From Balneicella halophila (GTDB lineage: Bacteria; Bacteroidota; Bacteroidia; Bacteroidales; Balneicellaceae): a stretch of DNA of 64,000 nt. Positions 45,810 to 55,181 of this stretch are shown in pieces. The stretch lies in NCBI RefSeq assembly GCF_003096835.1, contig NZ_QENZ01000004.1:124001-188000 (forward strand), read 5' to 3'. The position numbers and the translations under genes are program-made. Positions within the stretch are counted from its first letter, which is position 1. The number at the start of each line of letters is the position of its first letter. Under the pieces are notes generated by a model, which saw only the letters and a list, made by a program, of their open reading frames with translations, was not told where the DNA came from and did not search any database.

Positions 45810-47435
45810 ATGAAAAAGTATATCGCAATACTATGCGTTTTCTTATGCTCACTTGCCATAGCAGGTACTGCTCAAGCAAATGATGTAAAAGAAAAACTAG
45901 TGAAAGGAAAGTGGGTTAACTATGCTGAGAAGTATATTGCAAACCCTACTGGAAAGGGTGAGGCAAATACGGGGAGATACAAAATCTATTCTTTCGAAAA
46001 TGATGGAACCTTTGGTATGGACTCTTTAAAACAAAAATTTGTCGGAACCTGGGAGGTTGAAGGAAATACTGTAATATTACATTTTAAAGATAAAGAACTA
46101 AAGCAATACGTGGGTAGCATTAATCCAGGCGCAGCACAGTATAATTTTGATCTGAAAACTGTGAAGCTTGGCAAACGTGTTGGTACTATAGATCTTGAAG
46201 ATGGAGTTATTAGCTTTGAAGACGGTTCTGGTGATGCAGAACACATGAGTGCAGCACTTGTTGGTGTCATGAATTTTTATGAATTTTCTGGTGTCAATAA
46301 TGCTTCTTGGGGAAATTTTATAATGATTATTGTTGGATTGTTTTTTATTTTCCTTGCTATTAAATATGAATTTGAGCCCTTACTATTAGTTCCAATTGGT
46401 ACAGGAATTATCGTTGGAAACATACCCTTCTTTCAGGCTGAAAACTTCAACTTGCAATTAGGCTTATATGAACCAGGTTCAGTTTTGAATATCTTATATT
46501 CGGGCGTTGCTAAAGGTTGGTATCCACCATTGATTTTCATGGGTATTGGAGCAATGACTGATTTCTCTTCATTGATATCTAAACCCAAACTGATGCTTTT
46601 AGGAGCAGCTGCCCAGTTTGGTATCTTCCTTACATTTATTTTAGCCGTTTATTTTGGCTTTAATCTGCAAGAAGCAGGTGCTATCGGTATCATTGGTGGT
46701 GCTGACGGACCTACAGCGATTTTTATGTCATCAAAATTAGCGAATGGTGTAAATGTTTTACCTAATGGAGAGGTTGTTAGGAACTTAATTGGTCCTATTG
46801 CAATCGCTGCATACTCTTATATGGCATTAGTTCCAGTGATACAGCCACCAGTTATCAAGCTGTTAACAACTAAGAAAGAACGTAAAATACGTATGAAAGC
46901 ACCAAGAGCAGTAACACGTGTTGAGAAAATTCTTTTCCCTATCATTGGTTTGTTATTGACAGGCTTCATCGCGCCTACAGCACTTCCATTATTGGGAATG
47001 TTGTTCTTAGGTAACTTATTGAAAGAATCTACTGTGACTAACAGGTTGGCAAATACAGCAAGTAATGCACTGATTGATGTAATTACAATTTTATTAGGTC
47101 TTACTGTGGGAGCTTCTACGCAAGCAGATATTTTTTTGACCTCAGATTCTATCATCATATTTATGTTAGGAGCACTTTCTTTCGTGATTGCAACAGCGTC
47201 AGGAATTATTTTTGCTAAGATTATGAACTGGTTATCACCAAAAGATAATCCTATCAATCCGATGATTGGAGCAGCCGGAGTATCAGCAGTGCCTGATAGT
47301 GCTCGGGTGGTGCAACACATGGGCTTGCAAGAAGACCCAACAAATCACTTGTTGATGCATGCTATGGCACCTAACGTTTCTGGTGTTATTGGCTCTGCAG
47401 TAGCGGCTGGTATTATGTTGAGTTTCTTACTATAA
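45810..47435 (+). CDS. mmdB: Na+-translocating decarboxylase beta subunit with exported N-terminal domain
   Basis: A 541-residue protein. From ~168 onward it is a normal beta subunit of roughly 375 residues with about 11 helices and the Na+/decarboxylation motif GIIGGADGPTAIF, plus the C-terminal NPMIGAAGVSAVPDSAR. Before it lies an unusual ~165-residue extension: a signal peptide (IAILCVFLCSLAIAGTAQA) and a beta-rich domain (VKGKWVNYAEKYI; FVGTWEVEGNTVILHF) like lipocalin-type domains. The extension probably sits in the periplasm. It decarboxylates carboxybiotin and pumps Na+ out. Only one frame is open, so it is a true fusion. Confidence 0.92.
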   Translation: MKKYIAILCVFLCSLAIAGTAQANDVKEKLVKGKWVNYAEKYIANPTGKGEANTGRYKIYSFENDGTFGMDSLKQKFVGTWEVEGNTVILHFKDKELKQYVGSINPGAAQYNFDLKTVKLGKRVGTIDLEDGVISFEDGSGDAEHMSAALVGVMNFYEFSGVNNASWGNFIMIIVGLFFIFLAIKYEFEPLLLVPIGTGIIVGNIPFFQAENFNLQLGLYEPGSVLNILYSGVAKGWYPPLIFMGIGAMTDFSSLISKPKLMLLGAAAQFGIFLTFILAVYFGFNLQEAGAIGIIGGADGPTAIFMSSKLANGVNVLPNGEVVRNLIGPIAIAAYSYMALVPVIQPPVIKLLTTKKERKIRMKAPRAVTRVEKILFPIIGLLLTGFIAPTALPLLGMLFLGNLLKESTVTNRLANTASNALIDVITILLGLTVGASTQADIFLTSDSIIIFMLGALSFVIATASGIIFAKIMNWLSPKDNPINPMIGAAGVSAVPDSARVVQHMGLQEDPTNHLLMHAMAPNVSGVIGSAVAAGIMLSFLL

Positions 47436-47458
47436 GAAATTGATTAATAAATACAGTT

Positions 47459-47491
47459 AAAGAAGCTATCTTTTCTTAAGATGGCTTCTTT
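47459..47491 (+). terminator. Rho-independent terminator after the methylmalonyl-CoA operon
   Basis: A 14-pair stem (AAAGAAGCTATCTT with AAGATGGCTTCTTT, one wobble) with a five-base loop, followed by T5. Confidence 0.85.
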
Positions 47492-47526
47492 TTTTATTGC
47501 GTATAACTCAAAATCAAAACTCTTAT

Positions 47527-47534
47527 TATCTTTG
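47527..47534 (+). promoter_or_regulatory. -7 promoter box abutting the AI-2E permease start
   Basis: TATCTTTG matches TAnnTTTG and ends six bases before the ATG at 47541, so transcription would start at or next to the start codon. Confidence 0.5.
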
Positions 47535-47540
47535 TAAGGT

Positions 47541-48668
47541 ATGGGGCGTGTCCAAAAATATATAGCAGCCTTTCTGGGTATAGGTTTATTAATATTTTGT
47601 GTTTGGTATTTTAGTGCTATAGTAGCCTATATATTAATTGCTTTGGTTTTATCTTTTATGGGCAGACCTTTGGTTGAAGTACTTGGGTCTCTGCGTATTG
47701 GGAAGTTTAAAATACCCCGGGCTGTAGCGGCTTTGATTACCCTTTTAGTTATATGGATTGTGTTTATCCTGTTCTTTTATTACCTAACACCATTAGTTAT
47801 AAACGAATTTAGTGCCCTGCGTGATGTAAACTATCAGGAAGTTTCTACCAAACTGCAAGAACCTATAGATCGTCTCAATTGGTTACTTTCTTCTTTTTAT
47901 GGTGAAGAGATTGATATAGTTACATTACTCACCCAGCAATTACGTTCTGTATTTACTTCTAAAAATACTATGGGGATTTTTAATTCATTAACAAGCTCGG
48001 TAGCAAGTTTATTTGTTGCCTTATTCAGTATTACGTTTATGACCTTCTTCTTTTTAAAGGATAGCGGACTGTTTATGAAAGGCGTACGAACATTTACCCC
48101 TCAAGAGTATGAAACACATGTAGATGATGCTTTTGGTTCAATAAAGAAACTATTAGTAAGATATTTTTCAGGAGTTTTCTTAGAATCTGTGATTATTTTT
48201 ATACTTCTCACTATAGGGTTTCACATTGTTGGAATTCCAACAAATACAGCATTAGTGATAGCGCTACTTGCAGGGTGTCTGAATATTATTCCCTATTTAG
48301 GACCATTAACAGGGGCAATACTTGGGATTCTAATCGTTTTGCTCAATAATGTGAATCTACCTGTTTATGAGAGTTTGTTGCCATTATTAGGATTTACGGC
48401 TATGACATTTGCTATTGTTCAGCTTATTGATAATATGATTTTACAACCACTAATCTATTCAAGCAGTGTCTATGCCCACCCTATGGAGATATTTTTACTG
48501 ATACTTATTGCAGGTTCTTTAGCCGGACCGGTAGGGATGATTCTTGCAGTACCTGCTTATACAATCTTACGTGTAGTTGGTTATGAATTCTTCGCACAAT
48601 ATAGTGTGGTGAAAAAGTTAACAAAAGGAATTTCATATAAACGAAATGAAGGAAAAGGCGCTCGATAA
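47541..48668 (+). CDS. AI-2E family transporter (PerM/TqsA-like)
   Basis: A 375-residue membrane protein with the AI-2E/PF01594 pattern: an N-terminal helix pair (GIGLLIFCVWYFSAIVAYILIALVLSF), a helical extracytoplasmic part, FFLKDSGLFMKG in the middle and the C-terminal PYLGPLTGAILGILIVL, then LQPLIYSSSVYAHPMEIFLLILIAG. Members export small molecules or act as Na+/H+ antiporters, and few have been tested. recX starts 23 bases before its stop. Confidence 0.93.
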   Translation: MGRVQKYIAAFLGIGLLIFCVWYFSAIVAYILIALVLSFMGRPLVEVLGSLRIGKFKIPRAVAALITLLVIWIVFILFFYYLTPLVINEFSALRDVNYQEVSTKLQEPIDRLNWLLSSFYGEEIDIVTLLTQQLRSVFTSKNTMGIFNSLTSSVASLFVALFSITFMTFFFLKDSGLFMKGVRTFTPQEYETHVDDAFGSIKKLLVRYFSGVFLESVIIFILLTIGFHIVGIPTNTALVIALLAGCLNIIPYLGPLTGAILGILIVLLNNVNLPVYESLLPLLGFTAMTFAIVQLIDNMILQPLIYSSSVYAHPMEIFLLILIAGSLAGPVGMILAVPAYTILRVVGYEFFAQYSVVKKLTKGISYKRNEGKGAR

Positions 48669-49095
48669 GGCGATGCGACTGTGTAGTCGTTCTGAAAAAT
48701 GTGCTAAGGATGTAAAAAATAAACTTCTACAATGGAAGGTTAGTGCAAACTTACATTCGGACATTATCACAGAACTCTATGACAAAAATTTTCTAAATGA
48801 TGCACGTTATGCTAAGAGCTATGTCAATGACAAGATTAATCTGAGTCGTTGGGGGAAACAAAAGATATTCTTTGCACTAAAACTTAAAGAAATTCCTGAA
48901 GACATTATTCAACAAGCTCTCGATGAGGTAGATACTGAACGTTATTTAAATGGATTGGTGACCTTGTTAGAAACAAAACAAAAGAACCTGAAAGCAGACT
49001 CAGATTATGAAAAAATGGGAAAACTAATACGTTATGGGCAAAGTAGAGGCTTTACGATGTCTGAAATTAATATTGCATTAAATAGAATATTATGA
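48646..49095 (+). CDS. recX: Regulatory protein RecX
   Basis: A 149-residue helical protein: ALDKAMRLCSRSEKCAKDVKNKLLQWKV, then ITELYDKNFLNDARYAKSYVNDK and WGKQKIFFALKLKEIPEDII, the three-helix repeats of RecX. It binds RecA filaments and limits their activity. The start lies within the preceding gene and its end overlaps galM by four bases (ATGA), so translation is coupled. recA is not in the window. Confidence 0.93.
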   Translation: MKEKALDKAMRLCSRSEKCAKDVKNKLLQWKVSANLHSDIITELYDKNFLNDARYAKSYVNDKINLSRWGKQKIFFALKLKEIPEDIIQQALDEVDTERYLNGLVTLLETKQKNLKADSDYEKMGKLIRYGQSRGFTMSEINIALNRIL

Positions 49096-50132
49096 TGAGA
49101 GAAAATTTCCAAACAAAGCATAAGGGTAAAGACATTGATTTATATGAAATAGAAAGTCCTGAAGGCTATCGATTACAGTTAGCTAATTATGGATGCAGAC
49201 TGGTGAGTTTGTGGTTACGAGACCAGCGTGATAGGAAAGTTGATGTACTTTTAGGTTATGACAATATAGGTCAATATTTGACAGATGACGCCAATTTGGG
49301 TGCTCTTGTTGGGCGTGTAGCCAATCGTATCGGAAATGCATCGTTCACTCTTGATGGGAAAAAATATCAACTCACTAAAAATATTAACGGCAAGCATCAT
49401 TTACATGGAGGTGTTGAAGGCTTTGCATCTGCGGTATGGGAGGTTGAAGATTATACCAAATCTTCGATAATACTGACACACAAAAGCCATGATGGAGACC
49501 AAGGCTATCCGGGAAATTTAATTGTGAAAGCAGTAATTCGCTGGACTGAGGAAGATGTTTTACAAACATATATTTATGCCACTACTGATAAGCCTACCGT
49601 AGCTAATTTGACTTTTCATCCTTATTTTAATTTAATGGGAGAAGGCACTCCTTCCTTAGATGAGCATAAGTTTTGGCTAGATGCAAATGAAATTCTCGAA
49701 TTTGGGGAAGACAGTATTGCAACTGGCAACAGTTTAGCTATTGGTACTACTCCATTTAATTTCCAAGAAATCACTTCTGTTAATTTCCAGGAAGTTATGA
49801 AAACGCAATGGGGGATGGATGGAGAAGGAATAGATCACTTTTTTGTCTTAAATAATTTTGATGAGAGTTTACAAGAAGTTGCCAAAGCCGAAGCTGAAAA
49901 TGGATTGAGCATGGAGATTTGGACAAACCAGCCCGGATTACAATTTTATACGGCAAACTTTTTAGATACAGAAGGAAAAGATGGGAAACATTATTCGAAA
50001 CACACAGCCTTTTGTTTAGAAGCTCAGGTACATCCTAATGCCCCAAATATCTCGCATTTCCCTTCCGTAAGATTGGCTCCGGGAACGACTTATACCCACC
50101 ATACAGAATATCGTTTTAGAGTCGCAGATTAA
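49092..50132 (+). CDS. galM: Aldose 1-epimerase (galactose mutarotase)
   Basis: A 346-residue beta-sandwich enzyme interconverting alpha and beta anomers of hexoses. Hallmarks: LANYGCRLVSLWLRDQ, ANRIGNASFTLDGK, NGKHHLHGG with a catalytic His, LTFHPYFNLMGEG with the second His, and LEAQVHPNAPN with the catalytic Glu region. No signal peptide, so cytoplasmic. Its stop overlaps the stop of the minus-strand lipoprotein gene. Confidence 0.95.
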   Translation: MMRENFQTKHKGKDIDLYEIESPEGYRLQLANYGCRLVSLWLRDQRDRKVDVLLGYDNIGQYLTDDANLGALVGRVANRIGNASFTLDGKKYQLTKNINGKHHLHGGVEGFASAVWEVEDYTKSSIILTHKSHDGDQGYPGNLIVKAVIRWTEEDVLQTYIYATTDKPTVANLTFHPYFNLMGEGTPSLDEHKFWLDANEILEFGEDSIATGNSLAIGTTPFNFQEITSVNFQEVMKTQWGMDGEGIDHFFVLNNFDESLQEVAKAEAENGLSMEIWTNQPGLQFYTANFLDTEGKDGKHYSKHTAFCLEAQVHPNAPNISHFPSVRLAPGTTYTHHTEYRFRVAD

Positions 50133-51049
50133 TGAATTGCTTCTAACTTCGTAATGTGTTGCGGTACATTTTTATAAGCTTCAGCACTATAGAAAATCAC
50201 TTTGGGTGATTCAATAGCTACACCTTCTACTTGGCCTAATCTTCCTGAACGCCCCAAGTGTGTTGTTTGTTTTGGAAAAGTGAGCAACTCGTCTTGGTTA
50301 TTCGATACTGTAGTTTGGATTAAATGAATTGTTCCTATTTTCGTATAGCCAATAAGTGCTAAAAGAGAAGTTTCATCATTTATTTTTAGAATGTCTGCAC
50401 CAGTGACTAAGAACTTAGTATCGTAACTGCTAATGAGTTTTGCCGGTTGAGGTTGCTCAGTCACCTCTAAGGTATAATGATGTGTTTGGTTGCTTTTCCA
50501 TTCTTTCGTAAACAAATGCAGTTTCCCGTTAAAGTAACAGATGGCTTCACAATCAAAATCATGTTTATGAGATTGTTTTTCAAAATTCGTTTGTTCGGGA
50601 TAATAAAAAGAGATTTTCTTTGCTTTCACTTCTTGCGTTACTTTATTGGGCTCTATATCATCTCTATCTATATAGTAAATACAAAGGTCTTTTCGGTTAC
50701 CCCTGTTATTTCCAGCATCAGCAATAAAGATATGTGAATCATTCATCGCCATAGATTCCCAATCGATATTTTTTGCATCTAAGAGCCGTATTGTCTGAAC
50801 AATTCTACCATCATTATTGATCTTATAAAGTTCGGGTTCACCACCACTATCGTTGAAGCCGTAAAAGCTGTCATCAACTAGTTGTAAGCCAGAAATTTCA
50901 TCTAGTTTTTTATCTATTGTAAAAGAGGTGCTGTTGAATGTGGTTTTAGGTACTTTATTTTCTTGTGAGTTGAACTGGGAAGTCGTGTCACAGGAGAAAA
51001 GTGCAATAAGTAAGAAAAATGCTAAAATAGGATTATTTCTGTATTTCAT
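50129..51049 (-). CDS. Lipoprotein of unknown function, beta-propeller-like
   Basis: A 306-residue protein with a lipoprotein signal (FFLLIALFSC, Cys near residue 20) and repeated beta strands: LDEISGLQLVDDSFYGFNDSGG, IDWESMAMNDSHIFIADAGNNRG and HDFDCEAICYFNGKLHLFTKE. The pattern resembles the SdiA-regulated/beta-propeller proteins common in Bacteroidota; the ligand is unknown. The stop lies in the same bases as the galM stop on the other strand. Confidence 0.75.
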   Translation of the reverse strand: MKYRNNPILAFFLLIALFSCDTTSQFNSQENKVPKTTFNSTSFTIDKKLDEISGLQLVDDSFYGFNDSGGEPELYKINNDGRIVQTIRLLDAKNIDWESMAMNDSHIFIADAGNNRGNRKDLCIYYIDRDDIEPNKVTQEVKAKKISFYYPEQTNFEKQSHKHDFDCEAICYFNGKLHLFTKEWKSNQTHHYTLEVTEQPQPAKLISSYDTKFLVTGADILKINDETSLLALIGYTKIGTIHLIQTTVSNNQDELLTFPKQTTHLGRSGRLGQVEGVAIESPKVIFYSAEAYKNVPQHITKLEAIH

Positions 51050-51135
51050 TTTTATAATATTTGGATACTAAGATAAAATAATTCCAGCTGAATATTGTAT
51101 TTTTAGTTATTATCGTAATATTAAAATAGAAATAG

Positions 51136-51333
51136 TTGCCAAGTAGAAGAAAAAAAGTTATCAGTCTTATTGTTGCAGGAGGAGTTCTTGTACAACTTTT
51201 TTTGGAGGCAAACAAGATTTATCATTGGATTCCTAATGATATAAAAACATTAGCGATAATAAGAATTGTGCTATTAGTTTGCTTGCTTTTCTGTTTAGTT
51301 TATCTAATGGTTGATAAAAAGAGGAAGCATTAA
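51136..51333 (+). CDS. Possible small two-helix membrane protein (TTG start)
   Basis: A 65-residue frame with two clear membrane helices (VISLIVAGGVLVQLFLEA and AIIRIVLLVCLLFCLVYLMV) and positively charged ends (RRKK, KKRKH), a sensible topology. It has only a TTG start, directly after an in-frame TAG, and no ATG. It ends one base before a convergent gene. It could be a real small protein or a chance frame in AT-rich DNA. Confidence 0.35.
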   Translation: MPSRRKKVISLIVAGGVLVQLFLEANKIYHWIPNDIKTLAIIRIVLLVCLLFCLVYLMVDKKRKH

Positions 51334-51334
51334 T

Positions 51335-52018
51335 TTAAAAAATTTCTAATAAACTTTTTAGCTCATGTATTTCTTTATCAGCTGGGTGCTCAGAAGTGTG
51401 TCTATTGGGGTTGAAGTACACAGTAAATAGTCCTGCATTATGAGCCCCTTGTATGTCAGTAATCAGGTCGTCCCCAATCATAGCTGCTTTTGGTGCAGTT
51501 GTATTTGCACATTGCAAAGCATATTCAAAAGCTCGAATGTCTGGTTTGTGATGGAACGCATTCTCTGAGGTAGATACAGTCTCGAAAAAATCATTAAGCT
51601 TAGAATTTTCTAACTTTTTGAATTGCACTTCATTGAAACCGTTGGTAATAATATGTAAAGTATAGCCTCTGTCTTTTAGTGCATGTAAAACACTATGGGT
51701 TTCAGGAAATACGGATGTTTGCAAAGGAGACAATTCAACATATTGTTTACTCATCTCTGCACACATTTTTTTGTCTTTACCTATGATATAATAGAATCGT
51801 GAACACCGAATATCGTCCTTGGTGATTTCTTTTTTATAGTATTTTTGCCAAAGCCCCTCGTTAATTTCTTTATATTTTTTATGGAAGAGTAAGAAGTTTG
51901 GGAAGAATTGTTGTAAGTTGTAGTCTTGATAAAGCATTTTGAGTACCGTCTCAGAATTTGTTTCGAAGTCCCAAAGTGTTCTATCTAAGTCAAAAAATAA
52001 ATGTCGGATATCTTTCAT
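51335..52018 (-). CDS. yjjG: HAD-family noncanonical nucleotidase, YjjG type
   Basis: A 227-residue HAD phosphatase with all four motifs: FFDLDRTLWDFETN (nucleophile Asp), HIITNGFNEVQFKKL, HHKPDIRAFEYAL (Lys), and MIGDDLITDIQGAHNAG. The cap sits after motif I, as in YjjG, which removes noncanonical pyrimidine nucleotides. The start is the ATG at 52018; the frame is open upstream to 52075, but that overlaps the end of rsmI. It lies 34 bases after rsmI in the same direction. Confidence 0.9.
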   Translation of the reverse strand: MKDIRHLFFDLDRTLWDFETNSETVLKMLYQDYNLQQFFPNFLLFHKKYKEINEGLWQKYYKKEITKDDIRCSRFYYIIGKDKKMCAEMSKQYVELSPLQTSVFPETHSVLHALKDRGYTLHIITNGFNEVQFKKLENSKLNDFFETVSTSENAFHHKPDIRAFEYALQCANTTAPKAAMIGDDLITDIQGAHNAGLFTVYFNPNRHTSEHPADKEIHELKSLLEIF

Positions 52019-52052
52019 ATTCTTATTTCGATATTGGGTAAAAGATGGTCTA

Positions 52053-52724
52053 TCATTCTTGATAACCTGCAACAACTATAACAATTTCTCCTTTTACTGT
52101 TTTTTGAGAAAAATGTTTCTCCAATTCAACTAATGTTCCTCTTGCATTTTCTTCATACATTTTAGTTAGTTCTCTTGACACTGACGCCTGTCTATTTCCC
52201 CAGAACTCATGAAGTTGCTTGAGTGTTTTCACTAACCGGTAAGGTGATTCGTAAAGTACGATAGTTCTCGGCTCTGTAGCAAGTTCCTTCAGTCGAGTTT
52301 GTCTTCCTTTTTTCTGTGGAAGAAAGCCTTCAAAAAGAAAACGGTCTGTTGGCAAGCCTGAATTTACTAATGCAGGAACAAATGCAGTAGCACCAGGCAA
52401 ACATTCTACTTCAACCTTATGCTCAATACAAGCTCGTATCAAGAGGAAACCAGGGTCAGAAATTCCCGGTGTCCCGGCATCGCTAATGAGAGCATAGGTT
52501 GCGTCTTGCTGAAGTTCCTCAATGATGCTGTCCACACGTTGGTGCTCATTGAATTTGTGAAAAGACTTTAGCGGAGAACTTATTTCAAAATGTTTTAGCA
52601 ATTTACCACTTGTGCGGGTATCTTCTGCCAAGATGCAATCTACCTCTTTTAAAACACGTAGAGCCCGAAGCGTAATATCTTCAAGGTTTCCGATTGGTGT
52701 TGGTACAATAATAAGTTTCCCCAT
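52053..52724 (-). CDS. rsmI: 16S rRNA (cytidine(1402)-2'-O)-methyltransferase
   Basis: A 223-residue tetrapyrrole-methylase-fold enzyme. Hallmarks: IVPTPIGNLEDITLRALRVL, LAEDTRTSGKLLKHF, ALISDAGTPGISDPG and CLPGATAFVPALVNSGLP. It methylates C1402 of 16S rRNA. It lacks the longer C-terminal part of some homologs. It lies between a TPR gene and the YjjG-type gene on the same strand. Confidence 0.96.
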   Translation of the reverse strand: MGKLIIVPTPIGNLEDITLRALRVLKEVDCILAEDTRTSGKLLKHFEISSPLKSFHKFNEHQRVDSIIEELQQDATYALISDAGTPGISDPGFLLIRACIEHKVEVECLPGATAFVPALVNSGLPTDRFLFEGFLPQKKGRQTRLKELATEPRTIVLYESPYRLVKTLKQLHEFWGNRQASVSRELTKMYEENARGTLVELEKHFSQKTVKGEIVIVVAGYQE

Positions 52725-52740
52725 AGACTAAAAACAAAAC

Positions 52741-52783
52741 AGCCTAAAAAATATCATTCAATAAGAAAAATACTTTCTAGGCT
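52741..52783 (-). terminator. Probable terminator after the TPR membrane protein gene
   Basis: On the minus strand AGCCTA and TAGGCT close an imperfect AT-rich hairpin, followed by TTTTG and further T. It would partly separate rsmI from the upstream gene. Confidence 0.45.
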
Positions 52784-52805
52784 ATTTCGGAATATTTTAT
52801 TGAGA

Positions 52806-53525
52806 CTATTTTCCTTGAGCTAATTTAGCACGAGTAATGTATTTATCCGCATCTCTTCCCTCAATAGAATTAGCATATTTTTCTTTTAATTCTGTATAAG
52901 CTTCAATAGCTTTATCGTATTTGCCTAATTTTTCATAAGCCAATCCAGCGCGTTGCAAATAAATAGGGGTAGAAAAATTATTAGGATTTATTGTTGAAGC
53001 CTCTTCATAAGTACTTGCAGCCTTATCGTAATTACCTAACTCAAAATGGCAATCAGCTTTTGCTGCTACAGCGATACTTTTTAAAAGATAATCATCAGAG
53101 CTAAAGTCATCTAAATAATCAATAGCTTTTTCGTATTCTCCTAAATTTTTATAAGAAATTCCAGCGTAATAATGAGCTAAATTTCCTGCTTTGGTAGAAC
53201 CATAATCATCAATTACCTCTAAGAAGCCAGGAGCTTGGTTTCCAACTTCACTCACACCATCTAATGCTTTTTGATACTCTTCGGCTTTGAAAAACTCTTC
53301 TGCTTGATACATATTAGATAATGCCTCATCTTCTTTAGGAGCTTTATAGAACTTATTGTAAGCAAAATAAGCTAAAACAATCGCCACAATAGCTAATACT
53401 ACAATGATAATAGTCTTTTGATTACTCTCAATAAATTGTTCCGTTTTGGTTAAAGATTCCTCAATATTCCCGAAGCTCTCTTCAATTTCAGAACTCTGTT
53501 TTTTCTGATGTTTCTTCTTTGACAT
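52806..53525 (-). CDS. TPR membrane protein (YfgM-like)
   Basis: A 239-residue protein with a cytoplasmic Lys-rich N-terminus, one membrane helix (TIIIVVLAIVAIVLAYFAY, about residues 37-56) and a TPR-rich outer part: AEEFFKAEEYQKALDGV, HYYAGISYKNLGEYEKAIDYL, KADCHFELGNYDKAASTYEEA and GLAYEKLGKYDKAIEAY. The layout matches E. coli YfgM, which works with PpiD at the Sec translocon; a PpiD-like protein is encoded at 22.1 kb. It has its own -7 box. Confidence 0.85.
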   Translation of the reverse strand: MSKKKHQKKQSSEIEESFGNIEESLTKTEQFIESNQKTIIIVVLAIVAIVLAYFAYNKFYKAPKEDEALSNMYQAEEFFKAEEYQKALDGVSEVGNQAPGFLEVIDDYGSTKAGNLAHYYAGISYKNLGEYEKAIDYLDDFSSDDYLLKSIAVAAKADCHFELGNYDKAASTYEEASTINPNNFSTPIYLQRAGLAYEKLGKYDKAIEAYTELKEKYANSIEGRDADKYITRAKLAQGK

Positions 53526-53554
53526 AATTTTTTTCTGTTTACCTAAATATTTTG

Positions 53555-53562
53555 CAAAAGTA
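53555..53562 (-). promoter_or_regulatory. -7 promoter box for the TPR membrane protein
   Basis: TACTTTTG on the minus strand matches TAnnTTTG, 30 bases before the ATG at 53525. Confidence 0.5.
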
Positions 53563-53616
53563 AAACCTTTTGCGCTATTTCTTAGTACCTTTTGTTAAAA
53601 AAATAATTTTTAATTT

Positions 53617-55149
53617 TTATTTTGCGTATTGTACTGCACGAACTTCACGTATCACTGTGATTTTTACTTGACCTGGATACGTCATTTCATCTTGTATTTG
53701 TTTCGCAATATCATAAGAAAGAGCTTCAATATGATTGTCTGCAACTTTATCGCTACTTACAATTACCCGCAGTTCACGTCCAGCTTGTACGGCATAGGTT
53801 TTGAGTACGCCAGGATGAGATAAAGCAATAGATTCAAGTTCTTTGAGTCGTTTTATGTAAGATTCAGCAATTTCCCTGCGTGCTCCTGGTCTTGCCCCGG
53901 ATATGGCATCACACACTTGAATAATAGGTGCATACATAGAAGTCATCTCTATTTCATCATGGTGTGCACCAATTGCATTACAAACGATAGGTTTCTCTTT
54001 GCATCGTTCGGCAATCTTCATACCTAGTATAGCATGTGGCAAGTCTGTTTCGTCCTCAGGCACCTTACCAATATCATGTAGTAAACCAGCACGTTTAGCA
54101 ATATTTGCTTTCAATCCTAATTCAGATGCCATCACTGCACAGAGGTTAGCTACCTCGCGTGAGTGTTGCAATAGATTTTGACCGTAAGAGGAGCGATACT
54201 TCATTCGCCCTACCATTCTAATAAGATCCGGATGAAGACCATGGATACCTAAATCGATAGCTGTACGCTTACCAGTTTCCATAATTTCTTCTTCCAATTG
54301 CTTCTTAACTTTCTCTACAACTTCCTCAATTCTAGCAGGATGGATGCGTCCATCAGTCACCAGTTGGTGAAGTGCTAATCTTGCAATCTCGCGACGTACA
54401 GGGTCAAATCCAGAGAGAATAATTGCCTCAGGCGTATCATCTACGATAATTTCGATTCCTGTAGCTGCTTCTAAAGCTCTAATATTACGCCCTTCACGAC
54501 CAATGATTCGTCCTTTAATCTCGTCAGAGTCAATATTAAAGACAGTAACAGAATTTTCAATAGCAGTTTCTGCACCGATGCGCTGTATCGTATTGATTAT
54601 TAATTTTTTAGCTTCTAAATTAGCAGACATTTTAGCCTCTTCCATCGTGCTGTTGATGTAAGCCATAGCATCCGTTTTGGCTTCGTCTTTTACAGCCTCT
54701 GTCAGTTTTTTCTTCGCTTCTTCAGCCGATAAACCAGAAATTTCTTCTAATTGTAAACGTTGCTTTTCTTGAGCATTTGCAAGTTCCTCTTTTTTACTTT
54801 CTAAAATGTTGAGTTGCTTTTCAAGACTCTTTTTTATTATGTCGTTTTCCTTAATGTTTTTGTTCGCGTCTTGGAGTTTTTGATTTAATGTATTCTCCTT
54901 TTGTTTTAACCTGTTTTCAGCAACAGACATTTTGTTGTTTCTCTCGTTGATTGTTTTTTCATGCTCTTCCTTAAGTTGCAAGAATTTCTCTTTTGCCTGT
55001 AGTATCTTCTCCTTCTTTACTACCTCAGCTTCAGCTTTTGCTTCTTCAAGGAAGTTGAATGCTCTCTTTTTCATCAGCTTAGTGATAATAAGAAATGCAA
55101 TTCCAGCCCCAGCTAAAAAAGCAATTAGACTTATTATAAATATCTCCAT
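53617..55149 (-). CDS. rny: Ribonuclease Y
   Basis: A 510-residue membrane-anchored endoribonuclease. Starting from the ATG at 55149 it has an N-terminal membrane helix ([20 protein letters not shown]), a long charged coiled coil (~30-180), a KH domain ([20 protein letters not shown]) and an HD domain ([20 protein letters not shown], then [13 protein letters not shown]) with the metal-binding His-Asp. The open frame extends upstream to 55194 but the added residues do not match the family. It cuts mRNA at the membrane. It lies downstream of zapA and the 6S candidate. Confidence 0.96.
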   Translation of the reverse strand: MEIFIISLIAFLAGAGIAFLIITKLMKKRAFNFLEEAKAEAEVVKKEKILQAKEKFLQLKEEHEKTINERNNKMSVAENRLKQKENTLNQKLQDANKNIKENDIIKKSLEKQLNILESKKEELANAQEKQRLQLEEISGLSAEEAKKKLTEAVKDEAKTDAMAYINSTMEEAKMSANLEAKKLIINTIQRIGAETAIENSVTVFNIDSDEIKGRIIGREGRNIRALEAATGIEIIVDDTPEAIILSGFDPVRREIARLALHQLVTDGRIHPARIEEVVEKVKKQLEEEIMETGKRTAIDLGIHGLHPDLIRMVGRMKYRSSYGQNLLQHSREVANLCAVMASELGLKANIAKRAGLLHDIGKVPEDETDLPHAILGMKIAERCKEKPIVCNAIGAHHDEIEMTSMYAPIIQVCDAISGARPGARREIAESYIKRLKELESIALSHPGVLKTYAVQAGRELRVIVSSDKVADNHIEALSYDIAKQIQDEMTYPGQVKITVIREVRAVQYAK

Positions 55150-55181
55150 AGTATTTGTTATATCATTAATTTTAAATAAAT

